Shown here: piece by piece, positions 20,603 to 30,112 of the stretch
Position numbering within the stretch: position 1 is the stretch's first letter
Layout: each line of letters starts with the position of its first letter
NCBI GenBank assembly: GCA_030426245.1
Contig: JAUHYZ010000004.1
Coordinates: 1 to 64,000 of the forward strand
Direction: 5' to 3'
From: Alphaproteobacteria bacterium
Lineage (GTDB): Bacteria; Pseudomonadota; Alphaproteobacteria; Sphingomonadales; Sphingomonadaceae
Length of the DNA: 64,000 nucleotides
Notes under the pieces: generated by a model
The model's database searches: none
The model's input: the letters and a program-made list of their open reading frames with translations, nothing else
Told to the model about the DNA's origin: nothing
Program-made: the position numbers and the translations under genes

Positions 20603-23368
20603 GTGAGCGCAATCAAGATTCCCAATCAGCGCGCGGTGATCGACCGCCGCAAGCTTTCAGCGGACATCGCCGGGGCAGTAGCCGAACACGGCGCGTCCAA
20701 GGCCCGGCCGCAGATCGTGGAGCTACTCAAGGCGGCGCTGGCCACCGGGCGCGCAGAACTGGACAAGCGCCTGTCCGAAAAGCCTTCCGCCGGTCACGAG
20801 ATCACGGCCGGCCACGCCTTCCTGACCGACCAGCTGATCCGGGTGATGCACGATCACGTGATCGCGGACCTTTATCCGGTGAGCAACCGCTCTTCGGGGG
20901 AGCGGCTCTCCATGATGGCCGTGGGCGGCTATGGCCGGGCCGAAATGGCGCCGCATTCGGATGTGGACATCGCCTTCCTGACGCCCGGCAAGCAGACCGC
21001 CTGGTGCGAACAGGTGATCGAGGCGATCCTCTATCTGCTGTGGGATCTGGGCCTGAAAGTCGGCCATTCCAGCCGCTCCGTGGACGAAATGGTGCGGATG
21101 GCCAAAACCGACCTGACCATTCGCACCGCGATGCTGGAAGGCCGCTATCTGTGGGGCGACCAGGAACTCTACGAGGAAGCGGCGAGCCGTTTCTTCGCCG
21201 ATGTGGTGGCGGGCACCGAACGCCAATTCGTGACCGAGAAGCTGGCCGAGCGGAACGAGCGGCACAAGCGGGTGGGCGACAGCCGCTATGTCGTGGAGCC
21301 CAATGTCAAGGAAGGCAAAGGCGGCCTGCGCGATCTGCAGACGCTCTACTGGATCGGGAAATACATCCACAAGGTGAAGAGCGCGTCCGAACTGGTCGAA
21401 GTCGGCCTGTTCACCCGCGCCGAATATCGCGCCTTCCGCCGGGCCGAAGGATTCTTCCTGGCGGTGCGCTGCCATCTGCACACGATCACCAACCGCCCCG
21501 AAGACCGCCTGACCTTCGATCTGCAGCGCGAAGTGGCCAGCCGCATGCAATTTGCCGACCGCCCGGGCAAGAGCTCGGTCGAACGCTTCATGCAATATTA
21601 CTTCCTGCAGGCAAAACGCGTGGGCAGCCTGTCGGGCATCTTCCTGGCCCAGCTGGACGAACAATTCGCCAAGAAGACCCCGCGCGGCCTGCTGGCCGGG
21701 TTCCGCGCCCGCGCGCGCATGGTCAAGGGATACAAGGTGTTCGGCGGCAAGATCGCCGCGCCGGGCGACAACTGGTTCCAGAAGGATCCGGTGCGGCTGA
21801 TCGAGATCTTCCAGATCGCGGAGGAAGAAGGCTACGAAATCCATCCCGAAACGATGAGTATCGCCAGCCGGGATGCGGTTCTGATCAAGGACGATGTGCG
21901 CAGCGATCCGCGCGCCAACAGCCTGTTCATGAAGGTCCTGGCAGGCCGCAACGATCCGGAATCGGTGCTGCGCTGGATGAACGAGGCGGGCGTGTTCGGC
22001 CGCTTCGTGCCCGATTTCGGCCGCGTCAACGCGCAGATGCAGTTCGACATGTATCACCATTACACGGTGGACGAGCACACGATCCGCGCGATCGGCCTGC
22101 TGGCGAAGATCGAGCGGGGGGAGCTGCAGCAGGACCACCCGCTCGCCACCGAGATCCTGCCGCAGATTTCGCACCGCAACGCGCTCTACGCTTCCGTCCT
22201 GCTGCATGACATTGCCAAGGGGCGCGGCGGCGACCATTCGGTGCTGGGCGCCGAAGTGGCGGAGAAGCTGTGCCCGCGCTTCGGCCTGTCGGACGGCGAT
22301 ACGGAGCTGGTTGCCTGGCTGGTGCGCTATCACCTGGCGATGAGCGCGACCGCCTTCAAACGCGACCTGTCCGATCCCAAGGCGATCGCGGATTTCATCG
22401 GCGACGTGCAGAGCGTGGAGCGGCTGCGGCTGCTGAGCCTGCTGACCATAGTCGATATCCGCGCGGTGGGCCCGGGCATCTGGAACAGCTGGAAACGCCA
22501 GCTGCTTTCCCAGCTCTACACCGCCGCCGAAGAGGCGCTGCGGCTGGGCCACAAGGCCAGCGGCCGCGAGGAACGCGTGGCGGATAAGAAGAAGACCGTC
22601 GCCGGGATGCTGGGCGACAAGGCCCATGTCATCGAGGAGCTGGAAGACCGCTTCGACGATTCCTACTGGATTGCCGAGCCCGAAGACATCATCGCGCTCA
22701 ACCTGGTGCATTATTCCGCCGCCAAGAAGCTGGAGCACAAGCTTTCGATCCACTGCGAATATTACGCCGCGCGCGGGGCCACGCTGGTGACCGTGATCGG
22801 CGACGATCATCCGGGGCTGTTCTACCGCGTGGCGGGCGCGATCCATCTGGCCGGCGGCAATATTCTGGACGCGCGCATCCATACCACGCGCATGGGCAAG
22901 GCGGTCGACAATTTCGTGGTCCAGGATCCGATCGGCCGCCCCTTCCGCGAAGAGGCGCAGCTCGACCGGCTGAAATCCGCGATCGAGGATTCGCTTGCCG
23001 GGAAGATCGAACTGGTCCCGCAGCTCGCCAAGCGGCCTTTGCCGCATGCCCGCGCTTCCACCTTCAACGTCAAGCCGCAGGTCTATTTCGACAACAAGGC
23101 CTCCGGCCGGTTCACCGTAATCGAGGTCAATGCGCGCGACCGCCCGGCGCTGCTCAACCGCCTGGCACGCGCTCTGTTCGAAAGCCAGCTGATGGTGAAT
23201 TCGGCGCATATCACCAATTATGGCGAGCGCGCGGCGGACACGTTCTATGTCACCGATGCGCTGGGCGAGAAGGTCACGTCGGAAAGCCGGCTGGAAGCGA
23301 TCGAGAAGCGGCTGCTGGAAGCCGCCAGCGACGAAACCCAGGCCAAGGTGGAAAAGGCGCTGGCCTGA
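20603..23368 (+). CDS. glnD: [protein-PII] uridylyltransferase/uridylyl-removing enzyme
   Basis: GGYGRAEMAPHSDVDIAFL nucleotidyltransferase motif, HD domain HDIAKGRGGDHS, two C-terminal ACT domains. Confidence 0.95.
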   Translation: MSAIKIPNQRAVIDRRKLSADIAGAVAEHGASKARPQIVELLKAALATGRAELDKRLSEKPSAGHEITAGHAFLTDQLIRVMHDHVIADLYPVSNRSSGERLSMMAVGGYGRAEMAPHSDVDIAFLTPGKQTAWCEQVIEAILYLLWDLGLKVGHSSRSVDEMVRMAKTDLTIRTAMLEGRYLWGDQELYEEAASRFFADVVAGTERQFVTEKLAERNERHKRVGDSRYVVEPNVKEGKGGLRDLQTLYWIGKYIHKVKSASELVEVGLFTRAEYRAFRRAEGFFLAVRCHLHTITNRPEDRLTFDLQREVASRMQFADRPGKSSVERFMQYYFLQAKRVGSLSGIFLAQLDEQFAKKTPRGLLAGFRARARMVKGYKVFGGKIAAPGDNWFQKDPVRLIEIFQIAEEEGYEIHPETMSIASRDAVLIKDDVRSDPRANSLFMKVLAGRNDPESVLRWMNEAGVFGRFVPDFGRVNAQMQFDMYHHYTVDEHTIRAIGLLAKIERGELQQDHPLATEILPQISHRNALYASVLLHDIAKGRGGDHSVLGAEVAEKLCPRFGLSDGDTELVAWLVRYHLAMSATAFKRDLSDPKAIADFIGDVQSVERLRLLSLLTIVDIRAVGPGIWNSWKRQLLSQLYTAAEEALRLGHKASGREERVADKKKTVAGMLGDKAHVIEELEDRFDDSYWIAEPEDIIALNLVHYSAAKKLEHKLSIHCEYYAARGATLVTVIGDDHPGLFYRVAGAIHLAGGNILDARIHTTRMGKAVDNFVVQDPIGRPFREEAQLDRLKSAIEDSLAGKIELVPQLAKRPLPHARASTFNVKPQVYFDNKASGRFTVIEVNARDRPALLNRLARALFESQLMVNSAHITNYGERAADTFYVTDALGEKVTSESRLEAIEKRLLEAASDETQAKVEKALA

Positions 23369-23549
23369 TCGGAGCGTCCCGGCGCGCATCGTCGCCTACC
23401 GGCGGCGAAGCTTGTTCGCGTTTTCGAAAATGCAGCCAAGGCTTGCTTTTGCGAGCCCTTGCTTCATCCTGCGTGTGTGGCCCCTGCAAAGGCCCTACCC
23501 TGATTCAACCGGCCCCTGGCGGGCCCATCGCGGAGGCACGTATACGTCT

Positions 23550-24032
23550 ATGAAGCTTCATTCCCCCCTTATCCTTTCCGCTCTCGCCCTTTCGCTGGCC
23601 GCATGCGGCGGCGCTCCCGAAGAAGCGGCGGACGTGAGCAGCGCAGAGGCCAGTGTGATCGAGCAGCGGCAGGACAATTTCGAAGCCATCGGCGATGCCT
23701 TCAAGGCCATTCGCGGGCAGCTGGAAGACGGAGCGCCCGATTTCGCCGCGATTGCGGGCGATGCGGAAACCATTCATACCAATGCCGGCAAGATTCAGGA
23801 TTATTTCCCTGAAGGCACCGGCATCGATTCCGGCGCCGATACCGAAGCGCTGGCCACGATCTGGGAAGATCCGGAAGGCTTTGCCGGCGCTGCGGAGGAT
23901 CTGATCGCCGCCAGCCAGACGCTGGTGGATGCCGCCGGAACCGAAGACCTTGCCGCCGTGCAGCAGGCCGTTGATGGCCTGGGCGGCTCGTGCAAGGCCT
24001 GTCACGACGATTTCCGGCTGGACAAGGACTGA
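23550..24032 (+). CDS. cytochrome c' family lipoprotein
   Basis: Lipobox LAACGG, C-terminal haem motif CKACH in SCKACHDDFRLDKD; cytochrome c'-like helical bundle pattern. Confidence 0.8.
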   Translation: MKLHSPLILSALALSLAACGGAPEEAADVSSAEASVIEQRQDNFEAIGDAFKAIRGQLEDGAPDFAAIAGDAETIHTNAGKIQDYFPEGTGIDSGADTEALATIWEDPEGFAGAAEDLIAASQTLVDAAGTEDLAAVQQAVDGLGGSCKACHDDFRLDKD

Positions 24033-24076
24033 TCCTGCAGCGCGGCATAGGGGCATAGGCGATACGGGAGGAGCGG

Positions 24077-24742
24077 ATGAGCGGCACCAGCGTGAATATC
24101 TGGGATCTACCGGTGCGCATCTGCCACTGGAGTTTCGTGATCCTGATCCCGGCCCTGTGGTGGACCGCCGAAGAAGGCGAAATGGGCTGGCATATGCGGC
24201 TGGGCATCGTGTTGCTGGGGCTGGCTGTGTTCCGCGTGCTGTGGGGCTTTGCCGGAAGCTCCACCGCGCGCTTTGCCTCCTTCGTCCGGGGGCCGGCCAC
24301 GGTGCTGGCCTATCTGCGCTCCATGAATTCGCCGCGCGATCCGATCGTCGGCCACAATCCGCTGGGCGGGTGGAGCGTGCTGGCCCTGCTGGGCGCGATG
24401 CTGCTGCAGACGGGGCTCGGCCTGTTTTCGGGCGACCCCTATGACGGGGCGACCGGCCCGCTCAATCATCTGGTGGGCGTGATGACGGCCGACAGTCTGA
24501 CCGAATGGCATGAAAGCTTCTTCAACGTGCTGCTGGCGCTGGTGGGCATCCACCTGCTGGCCGTGCTGTTCTATCTGGCGGTGAAGCGCGACAATCTGGT
24601 GCATCCCATGGTCACGGGCAGGCGCGCCATGCCCGGGGAAGCGGGCGGCATGCAGCCAGTGCCGGCCTGGCGTTTCCTGCTCTGCCTGCTGGCGGCCGCG
24701 CTCTTCGCGCTGTGGCTGTGGATCGGCGCGCCCCCGCTTTAG
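24077..24742 (+). CDS. cytochrome b/b561 domain protein
   Basis: VWDLPVRICHWSFVILIPALWWT; HLVGVM, WHESFFNVLLALVGIHLLAVLFY conserved His residues. Confidence 0.85.
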   Translation: MSGTSVNIWDLPVRICHWSFVILIPALWWTAEEGEMGWHMRLGIVLLGLAVFRVLWGFAGSSTARFASFVRGPATVLAYLRSMNSPRDPIVGHNPLGGWSVLALLGAMLLQTGLGLFSGDPYDGATGPLNHLVGVMTADSLTEWHESFFNVLLALVGIHLLAVLFYLAVKRDNLVHPMVTGRRAMPGEAGGMQPVPAWRFLLCLLAAALFALWLWIGAPPL

Positions 24743-25287
24743 GGAGCCGCCCTGCGCGCCATGCGTTTAAACAAGGCAAGCAGATACGCCCGCTGGCGAG
24801 GCCGGGCTAACGCCGGGGGAAGAAGCTTTCTGCGGATCGGCAAGCGGGCCGGGCCGGTGCTTCGAAGGCGCCCGCGGGGAGCGGACATTTGGCGCGTTGT
24901 TGTCTCTTGCGAATGGCGGGCGAAGGTGCGCGTCGAAACCTGCCTGCTCGGCCCTGCGGCATGGGGCGCGGGGGCAGCGTAGGGCTCGCAATTGAGCCGC
25001 CCCCGGTCGGCTGACCTCGCCTGCCGCATGAAAGCGGCGGGCACGGCGCCCCTTCCGGTAATGAAGCGGGCGCATCCCAGGGACAGGAAGAGCGTTGAGG
25101 TCCACCCTCGTGCCCCGCTCGTCAGAGAAGCACCGGCCCGAAGCACGGAGTGAGAGAAGCGCAGCGCATTCACGCCCCGCACACCCGCTGCCACGTACCA
25201 ATGGTTATTGGCGGCATCGTATATAACCGTATTGGTTAGTTATGTCAAGAGGGAAGCGAAGGGCCGGCTGGTTCCAATTGCATTGCG

Positions 25288-25311
25288 GCGGTGTGTACAC
25301 AAACACACCGC
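25288..25311. repeat. 9-bp perfect inverted repeat GCGGTGTGT-acacaa-ACACACCGC at the start of the HEPN-like ORF
   Basis: Read directly; ends 3 nt before ATG 25315. Confidence 0.6.
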
Positions 25312-25314
25312 GAG

Positions 25315-26151
25315 ATGATAAGTAAATTATCCAATCAAAAAACGAGATTTTGCAATATGCAAAGAATACTAGCTAAGCATCTTGTACGTGCAATCGCACA
25401 AATAGAGCGTGTTGATGTAGTGTTGAATGAGGCGCAACGTTCTGCAGATTGGGACGGGAATACAGAGGCCCCAACCAGTATAAGAAATAGTATTGCAAAG
25501 AATTACTCTTCGCTTGAAGCCAGCGCAAAGGCAATGGGTGCAGTCGTAACATCTAAGTCAGCAAACCGAGCAGTCAAAAAGCTGCGGGCAAGAAAAAACC
25601 CGATAAAGGGCAATGAAATGGTATCACTAAACAGTGAAATCAATAATGTTCTAGACTTCGAGGTAGGCGATATCGATTTTTACTGCCTAAATTCTGGTGC
25701 AAATGAATACTATAACCCAAAATCTCCTTTGTTCGGCGAAAAGGTAGAAAATAGAATACCTAACGCAAGTAACGACATATCGGAAGCCGGCAAATGTTTT
25801 GCAACCGGACGCTACACTGCAACTGTCTTTCATTTGATGCGCGCAATGGAAGCGGCAGTTCAAGAACTCAGTAAGTCACTACGTATTGCTAAGATCGACA
25901 GGGAATGGGGGAAACTTTTGAGCGATATTGGCTCAAAAATCGAGGAGATGGAAAAAGGGGAAGAGCGCAACAAATGGTCACATGCGCACGCGACTCTTTA
26001 TCACGTCAAACAGGCTTGGCGAAACGAAACGATGCACCCAAAAGCAACATATACAGAAGAGGAAGCAAAGGAAGTTTTTGACGCAGTGAAGGCTTTCATG
26101 CGCCATCTTGCAACACTTCTTCCATCATCAATAGATGAACTTCTCGGTTAG
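25315..26151 (+). CDS. HEPN-like domain protein, orphan, in an AT-rich island
   Basis: ISEAGKCFATGRYTATVFHLMRAMEAAVQEL...HATLYHVKQAWRNETMHPKATYTEEEAKEVFDAVKAFMRHLA; RNETMH fits the HEPN Rx4-6H motif. Start uncertain (GTG 25291, ATG 25315 or ATG 25357). Confidence 0.7.
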   Translation: MISKLSNQKTRFCNMQRILAKHLVRAIAQIERVDVVLNEAQRSADWDGNTEAPTSIRNSIAKNYSSLEASAKAMGAVVTSKSANRAVKKLRARKNPIKGNEMVSLNSEINNVLDFEVGDIDFYCLNSGANEYYNPKSPLFGEKVENRIPNASNDISEAGKCFATGRYTATVFHLMRAMEAAVQELSKSLRIAKIDREWGKLLSDIGSKIEEMEKGEERNKWSHAHATLYHVKQAWRNETMHPKATYTEEEAKEVFDAVKAFMRHLATLLPSSIDELLG

Positions 26152-26216
26152 CTCGAAGATTTTGATCTAACGCCAACTAAGAACTGTCGAACTCCGTCTA
26201 ATTCCGCATTAGCCGC

Positions 26217-26909
26217 TTATTCCCTCGCGCCGAACAAAGCGCTGCCCACGCGCACATGGGTGGCTCCCAGCATGATCGCGGTTTCGAAATCGCCGCTCAT
26301 CCCCATGCTCAGCTTCCCGCCCTCTTCGGGGGCGAGCCCGTTATCCGCCGCCAGCTTGGCCAGCAGCGCGAAGAACGGTGCGGGCTCTATGTCGAGCGGC
26401 GGGACGCACATCAGCCCGATGACGGGCAGATCCGCATCGCGCGCCTGCTGCAGCAGCCCTGGCAGATCGGCGATCGCGCAGCCGCCCTTCTGCTCCTCCG
26501 CGCCGATATTGACCTGCACGAACAGCGGCACGCGTTTCCCTGCCTTCTCCATCGCCTTGGCCAGCGCCTTCACCAGCGAAGGCCGGTCGAGCGAATGGAT
26601 GCAGTCGAACAGTTCCACCGCATCGTCCGCCTTGTTCGATTGCAGCTGCCCGACCAGGTGCAGCTCCAAATCATCATAGCGCTCTTTCCCAAAGCGCTCT
26701 TTCAAGGCGGGCCATTTTTCCTGCGCTTCCTGCACCCGGTTTTCGCCGAAGACGCGCTGCCCGGCCTCCAGCAGCGGCACGATCCGTTTGGCCGGGTGAG
26801 TCTTGCTGATGGCGACCAGCGTGACGTCCTGCGGTTTGCGGCCCGCAATGCCCGCCGCATGCGCGATGCGCGCCTGCACGTCTTCCAGGGGGGTGGCTGC
26901 ACTTTCCAT
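26217..26909 (-). CDS. YggS family pyridoxal phosphate enzyme (PLP homeostasis protein)
   Basis: VTLVAISKTHPAKRI, FGENRVQEAQEKW, HLVGQLQSNKA, LSMGMSGDFETAIMLGATHVRVGSALFG. Confidence 0.93.
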   Translation of the reverse strand: MESAATPLEDVQARIAHAAGIAGRKPQDVTLVAISKTHPAKRIVPLLEAGQRVFGENRVQEAQEKWPALKERFGKERYDDLELHLVGQLQSNKADDAVELFDCIHSLDRPSLVKALAKAMEKAGKRVPLFVQVNIGAEEQKGGCAIADLPGLLQQARDADLPVIGLMCVPPLDIEPAPFFALLAKLAADNGLAPEEGGKLSMGMSGDFETAIMLGATHVRVGSALFGARE

Positions 26910-26931
26910 GGCGCGCCGCTATAACGCCTGC

Positions 26932-27483
26932 ATGCCCATGCGCCAGCCCGCCATCGCCGATTATCTGCCCGATCTCTGGCTCATCTCCGACGAGCGGAAC
27001 GACGGGTCGCTGGAAAGCGCGCTGGCCCGCCTGCCGCGCGGCAGCGGCTTCATCTACCGCCATTACCATCTGCCGCCCGCCGAAAGAGTGGCGCGCTATC
27101 GCGCTCTGGAGCGGATAGCGCAGGCGCGCGGGCATCTGCTGATCCTGGCGGACAGCGCCCTGACCGCGGCGGAATGGGGCGCGGACGGGACATATGGCGC
27201 GCCGCGCGCGCTCTATCCGCGCCGGGCGGGCCTGCTGCAGCTCGCCACCGCGCACGATCTGCGCGAGATAGGGGAGGCGAACCGCATTGGGGCGGATGCC
27301 GTGCTGCTTTCCCCCGCATTCCCGACGCGCAGCCATGCAGGCGCACCCGCGCTCGGCCCGCTGCGCTTCCGCCTGCTGGCGCGCCATGCGCAAATGCCGG
27401 TGATCGCGCTGGGCGGCATGACGCAAAAGAGCGCCGACCGCCTCGCCTGGCCCAAATGGGCCGCGATCGATGGGCTTTCTTAG
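26932..27483 (+). CDS. thiamine phosphate synthase-like protein
   Basis: LWLISDERN, LATAHDLREIGEANRIGADAVLLSPAFPTRSHAGAPALG, VIALGGM; short ThiE/TenI-like. Confidence 0.75.
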   Translation: MPMRQPAIADYLPDLWLISDERNDGSLESALARLPRGSGFIYRHYHLPPAERVARYRALERIAQARGHLLILADSALTAAEWGADGTYGAPRALYPRRAGLLQLATAHDLREIGEANRIGADAVLLSPAFPTRSHAGAPALGPLRFRLLARHAQMPVIALGGMTQKSADRLAWPKWAAIDGLS

Positions 27484-27636
27484 AATTCGGCGGTCTTGAG
27501 AGGCGATACCCAGCCGCAAGGCCGGTGCCGCCCCCTAGTAAGAGATTCCCGCCCCAACATCCAAAAATCTCAAGATTCTTGACCGCGAGTCCCCACTCTG
27601 CGATTCTGCCGCCGCAGCCGATCAGAGGAACCGGAC

Positions 27637-29967
27637 ATGGCAAGTCGCGCAATCGGAAAAGCGCCCGTGGCAGACTGGCGCGCCGCCTTCCGGCGCTCCT
27701 TGCGCCGCGCCTTGCAATTGACCGGCGCGGTGTTGCTGTTCACCGCCGCGGCCTTCTTCGCCCTGGCGCTGATCAGCTATCACCAGACGGACCCGTCCGC
27801 CTCCACCGCCGCGGGCGAGGAAGTGGCCAACTGGATGGGCCGGTCGGGCGCCTGGGTGGCGGAGCGCGCGCTGTTTCTGTTCGGCATCGTATCGATCCTG
27901 TTCCTGCCGCTGCTCTATGCTTACGGGCGCAAGCTGTGGCGCGACGCGGATGAGGAAGAAACGCCGCATGGCGCGCGCTGGTGGCGCGCCGTGGGCATGC
28001 TGATCTTCGCGATGGCGCTGCTCGCCACGGTCCTTTCGCTCACATTCGATGCGCCGGGGGGCAGCCTGCCGGCTTCCCTGGGCGGGATCACGGGCCTGCT
28101 GGGCAAGGGCGCGATCGAGGCGCTGGCCGGGCGCCTGCCCGAAAGCGCGCAGGGCTGGACCATCGGGGGGCTGTGGCTGGCCTGCCTGATCGCCGGGGTG
28201 GTGCTGGTCAGCCGTGTGTTCGCGATCGACTGGGCGCAATTGCTCACCATTCCCGCCGCGCTGAAAAAGGCGCCTTCGCTGCCCAGCGCGGATTCGCTGC
28301 CTTTCGTCAAATCGCGCGAAAAGCCCAAGCCGGAACCGCGCCCCGCCCCGGTTGCCGAAGGGCCGGCGCGCAAGCCGCCCGAGATCAGCGATCCGACCAA
28401 GCCGCCCAAGCCCGCATCCCTGGGCGGCAACAAGCGCCAGAAGGATCTGTTCGACGAATTCGAACTGCCCAGCCTGGATCTGCTTTCCGATCCGCCGCCG
28501 ACCAGCGCGCCCAAGCTGGACCGCCTGGCGCTGGAGCGTAATGCGCGGCTGCTGGAAAACGTGCTGGACGATTTCAACGTCAAGGGCGAGATCATGGCCG
28601 TGCGCACCGGCCCGGTGGTCACCATGTACGAGCTGGAGCCCGCCCCCGGCGTGAAGGCCAGCCGTGTGATCGGCCTGGCGGAGGATATCGCCCGCAATAT
28701 GAGCGCGGTCAGCGCGCGCGTTTCCTCCATCCCCGGCAAGACGGTGATGGGCATCGAACTGCCCAATGCGGACCGCCAGACCGTGGCGCTGAAGGAGCTT
28801 GCCGCTTCCGAAGCCTATGCCAACAACAAGGGCGGGCTGCCGATCATCCTGGGCAAGGATATTGCCGGCGAACCGATCGTGGCCGATCTGGCCGCCATGC
28901 CGCATCTGCTGGTGGCCGGCACCACCGGATCGGGCAAGTCTGTGGGGCTCAACTGTATCCTGCTTTCGCTGCTCTACCGCTTCACGCCCAGCGAATGCCG
29001 CCTGATCCTGATCGATCCCAAGGTGCTGGAGCTGAAAAGCTATGACGATATTCCGCACCTGCTTTCGCCGGTGGTTACCGAACCGCACAAATCGGTCCGC
29101 GCGCTCAAATGGGCGGTCGAGGAGATGGAGCGCCGCTATCGCATGATGTCCAGCATCGGCGCGCGCAATCTGGGCGGCTTCAACGAACGCGTGCGCGCCG
29201 CCGCCGCCAAGGGCAAGCCGCTGGGCCGCCGGGTGCAGACCGGCTTCGATCCCGAAACGGGCGAGGAACTGTTCGAGGAAGAGCAGCTCGATTACGAAGT
29301 GCTCCCCCAGATCGTGCTGATCGTGGACGAGCTGGCCGACCTGATGGTGACGGTCGGCAAGGAAATCGAAGTGCTGATCCAGCGCCTCGCGCAGAAGAGC
29401 CGCGCGGCGGGCATCCACCTGATCATGGCGACGCAGCGCCCCTCGGTCGACGTCATCACCGGCGTGATCAAGGCCAACCTGCCCACCCGCATCGCCTTCC
29501 ACGTCACCAGCCGGATCGATTCCCGCACCATTCTGGGCGAGCAGGGCGCGGAGCAGCTGCTGGGCAAGGGCGACATGCTCTACAAGCCGTCCTCCGGCGC
29601 GCTCACCCGCGTGCACGGGCCCTTCGTTTCCGACGACGAGGTGGAGAAGGTGGCCGATCACTGGCGCGCCCAGGGCAAGCCCGAATATGTCGACGCCGTG
29701 ACCGAGGAAAGCGAGGATGGCGGCCTGTCCTTCGAGGACGAGTTCACCGCGTCGGACAATCCGGAAGAGCGCAAATACCGCCAGGCCTGCCAGATCGTGA
29801 TCGAGAACCAGAAGGCTTCGGGAAGCTGGCTCCAGCGCCAGATGGGCGTGGGCTATAACACCGCGGCCAAATGGATCGAGCGGATGGAAGGCGAAGGGCT
29901 GGTGGGCCCGGCCAACCATGTCGGCCGCCGCGAAATCTTCCGCGACCGCGACGGGAACCCGATCTAG
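27637..29967 (+). CDS. ftsK: DNA translocase FtsK
   Basis: 4-TM N-terminus, PHLLVAGTTGSGKSVGLNCILLSLLYR, C-terminal gamma winged helix QIVIENQKASGSWLQRQMGVGYNTAAKWIERME. Confidence 0.96.
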   Translation: MASRAIGKAPVADWRAAFRRSLRRALQLTGAVLLFTAAAFFALALISYHQTDPSASTAAGEEVANWMGRSGAWVAERALFLFGIVSILFLPLLYAYGRKLWRDADEEETPHGARWWRAVGMLIFAMALLATVLSLTFDAPGGSLPASLGGITGLLGKGAIEALAGRLPESAQGWTIGGLWLACLIAGVVLVSRVFAIDWAQLLTIPAALKKAPSLPSADSLPFVKSREKPKPEPRPAPVAEGPARKPPEISDPTKPPKPASLGGNKRQKDLFDEFELPSLDLLSDPPPTSAPKLDRLALERNARLLENVLDDFNVKGEIMAVRTGPVVTMYELEPAPGVKASRVIGLAEDIARNMSAVSARVSSIPGKTVMGIELPNADRQTVALKELAASEAYANNKGGLPIILGKDIAGEPIVADLAAMPHLLVAGTTGSGKSVGLNCILLSLLYRFTPSECRLILIDPKVLELKSYDDIPHLLSPVVTEPHKSVRALKWAVEEMERRYRMMSSIGARNLGGFNERVRAAAAKGKPLGRRVQTGFDPETGEELFEEEQLDYEVLPQIVLIVDELADLMVTVGKEIEVLIQRLAQKSRAAGIHLIMATQRPSVDVITGVIKANLPTRIAFHVTSRIDSRTILGEQGAEQLLGKGDMLYKPSSGALTRVHGPFVSDDEVEKVADHWRAQGKPEYVDAVTEESEDGGLSFEDEFTASDNPEERKYRQACQIVIENQKASGSWLQRQMGVGYNTAAKWIERMEGEGLVGPANHVGRREIFRDRDGNPI

Positions 29968-30112
29968 TCAGCCATCGGCCTGACGTCCTTCACCGTTCGT
30001 CCCGAGCCTGCCGAAGGGCGAAGGGCGCGGGGACGTTCGCACCCATTCCAACTCCCCACTGGCAAATGCTTATCATGTTGAGTAATCCCGCCTGACAGAC
30101 GGGAGAAATTGA

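Noticed and set aside
20723-23389. 888-aa minus-strand ORF antisense to glnD (also 27622-29919 antisense to ftsK, 25-1794 antisense to nadB/ABC, 37797-39875 antisense to the S9 peptidase)
   Set aside because: Very long antisense ORFs are expected in GC-rich genes with strong codon bias; translations show no recognisable family and the opposite strand encodes clear core proteins.
24743-25200. tmRNA, SRP RNA or RNase P RNA in the GC-rich block
   Set aside because: Did not find the SRP GGTCAGGTCCGGAAGG-type core, RNase P P4 consensus or an alphaproteobacterial tmRNA tag-like sequence.
24739-25201. Overlapping minus-strand ORFs of 144-151 aa upstream of the AT-rich island
   Set aside because: Arg/Ala/Pro/Gly-rich translations without motifs or a convincing RBS; kept only as an unexplained structured block, not as CDS.
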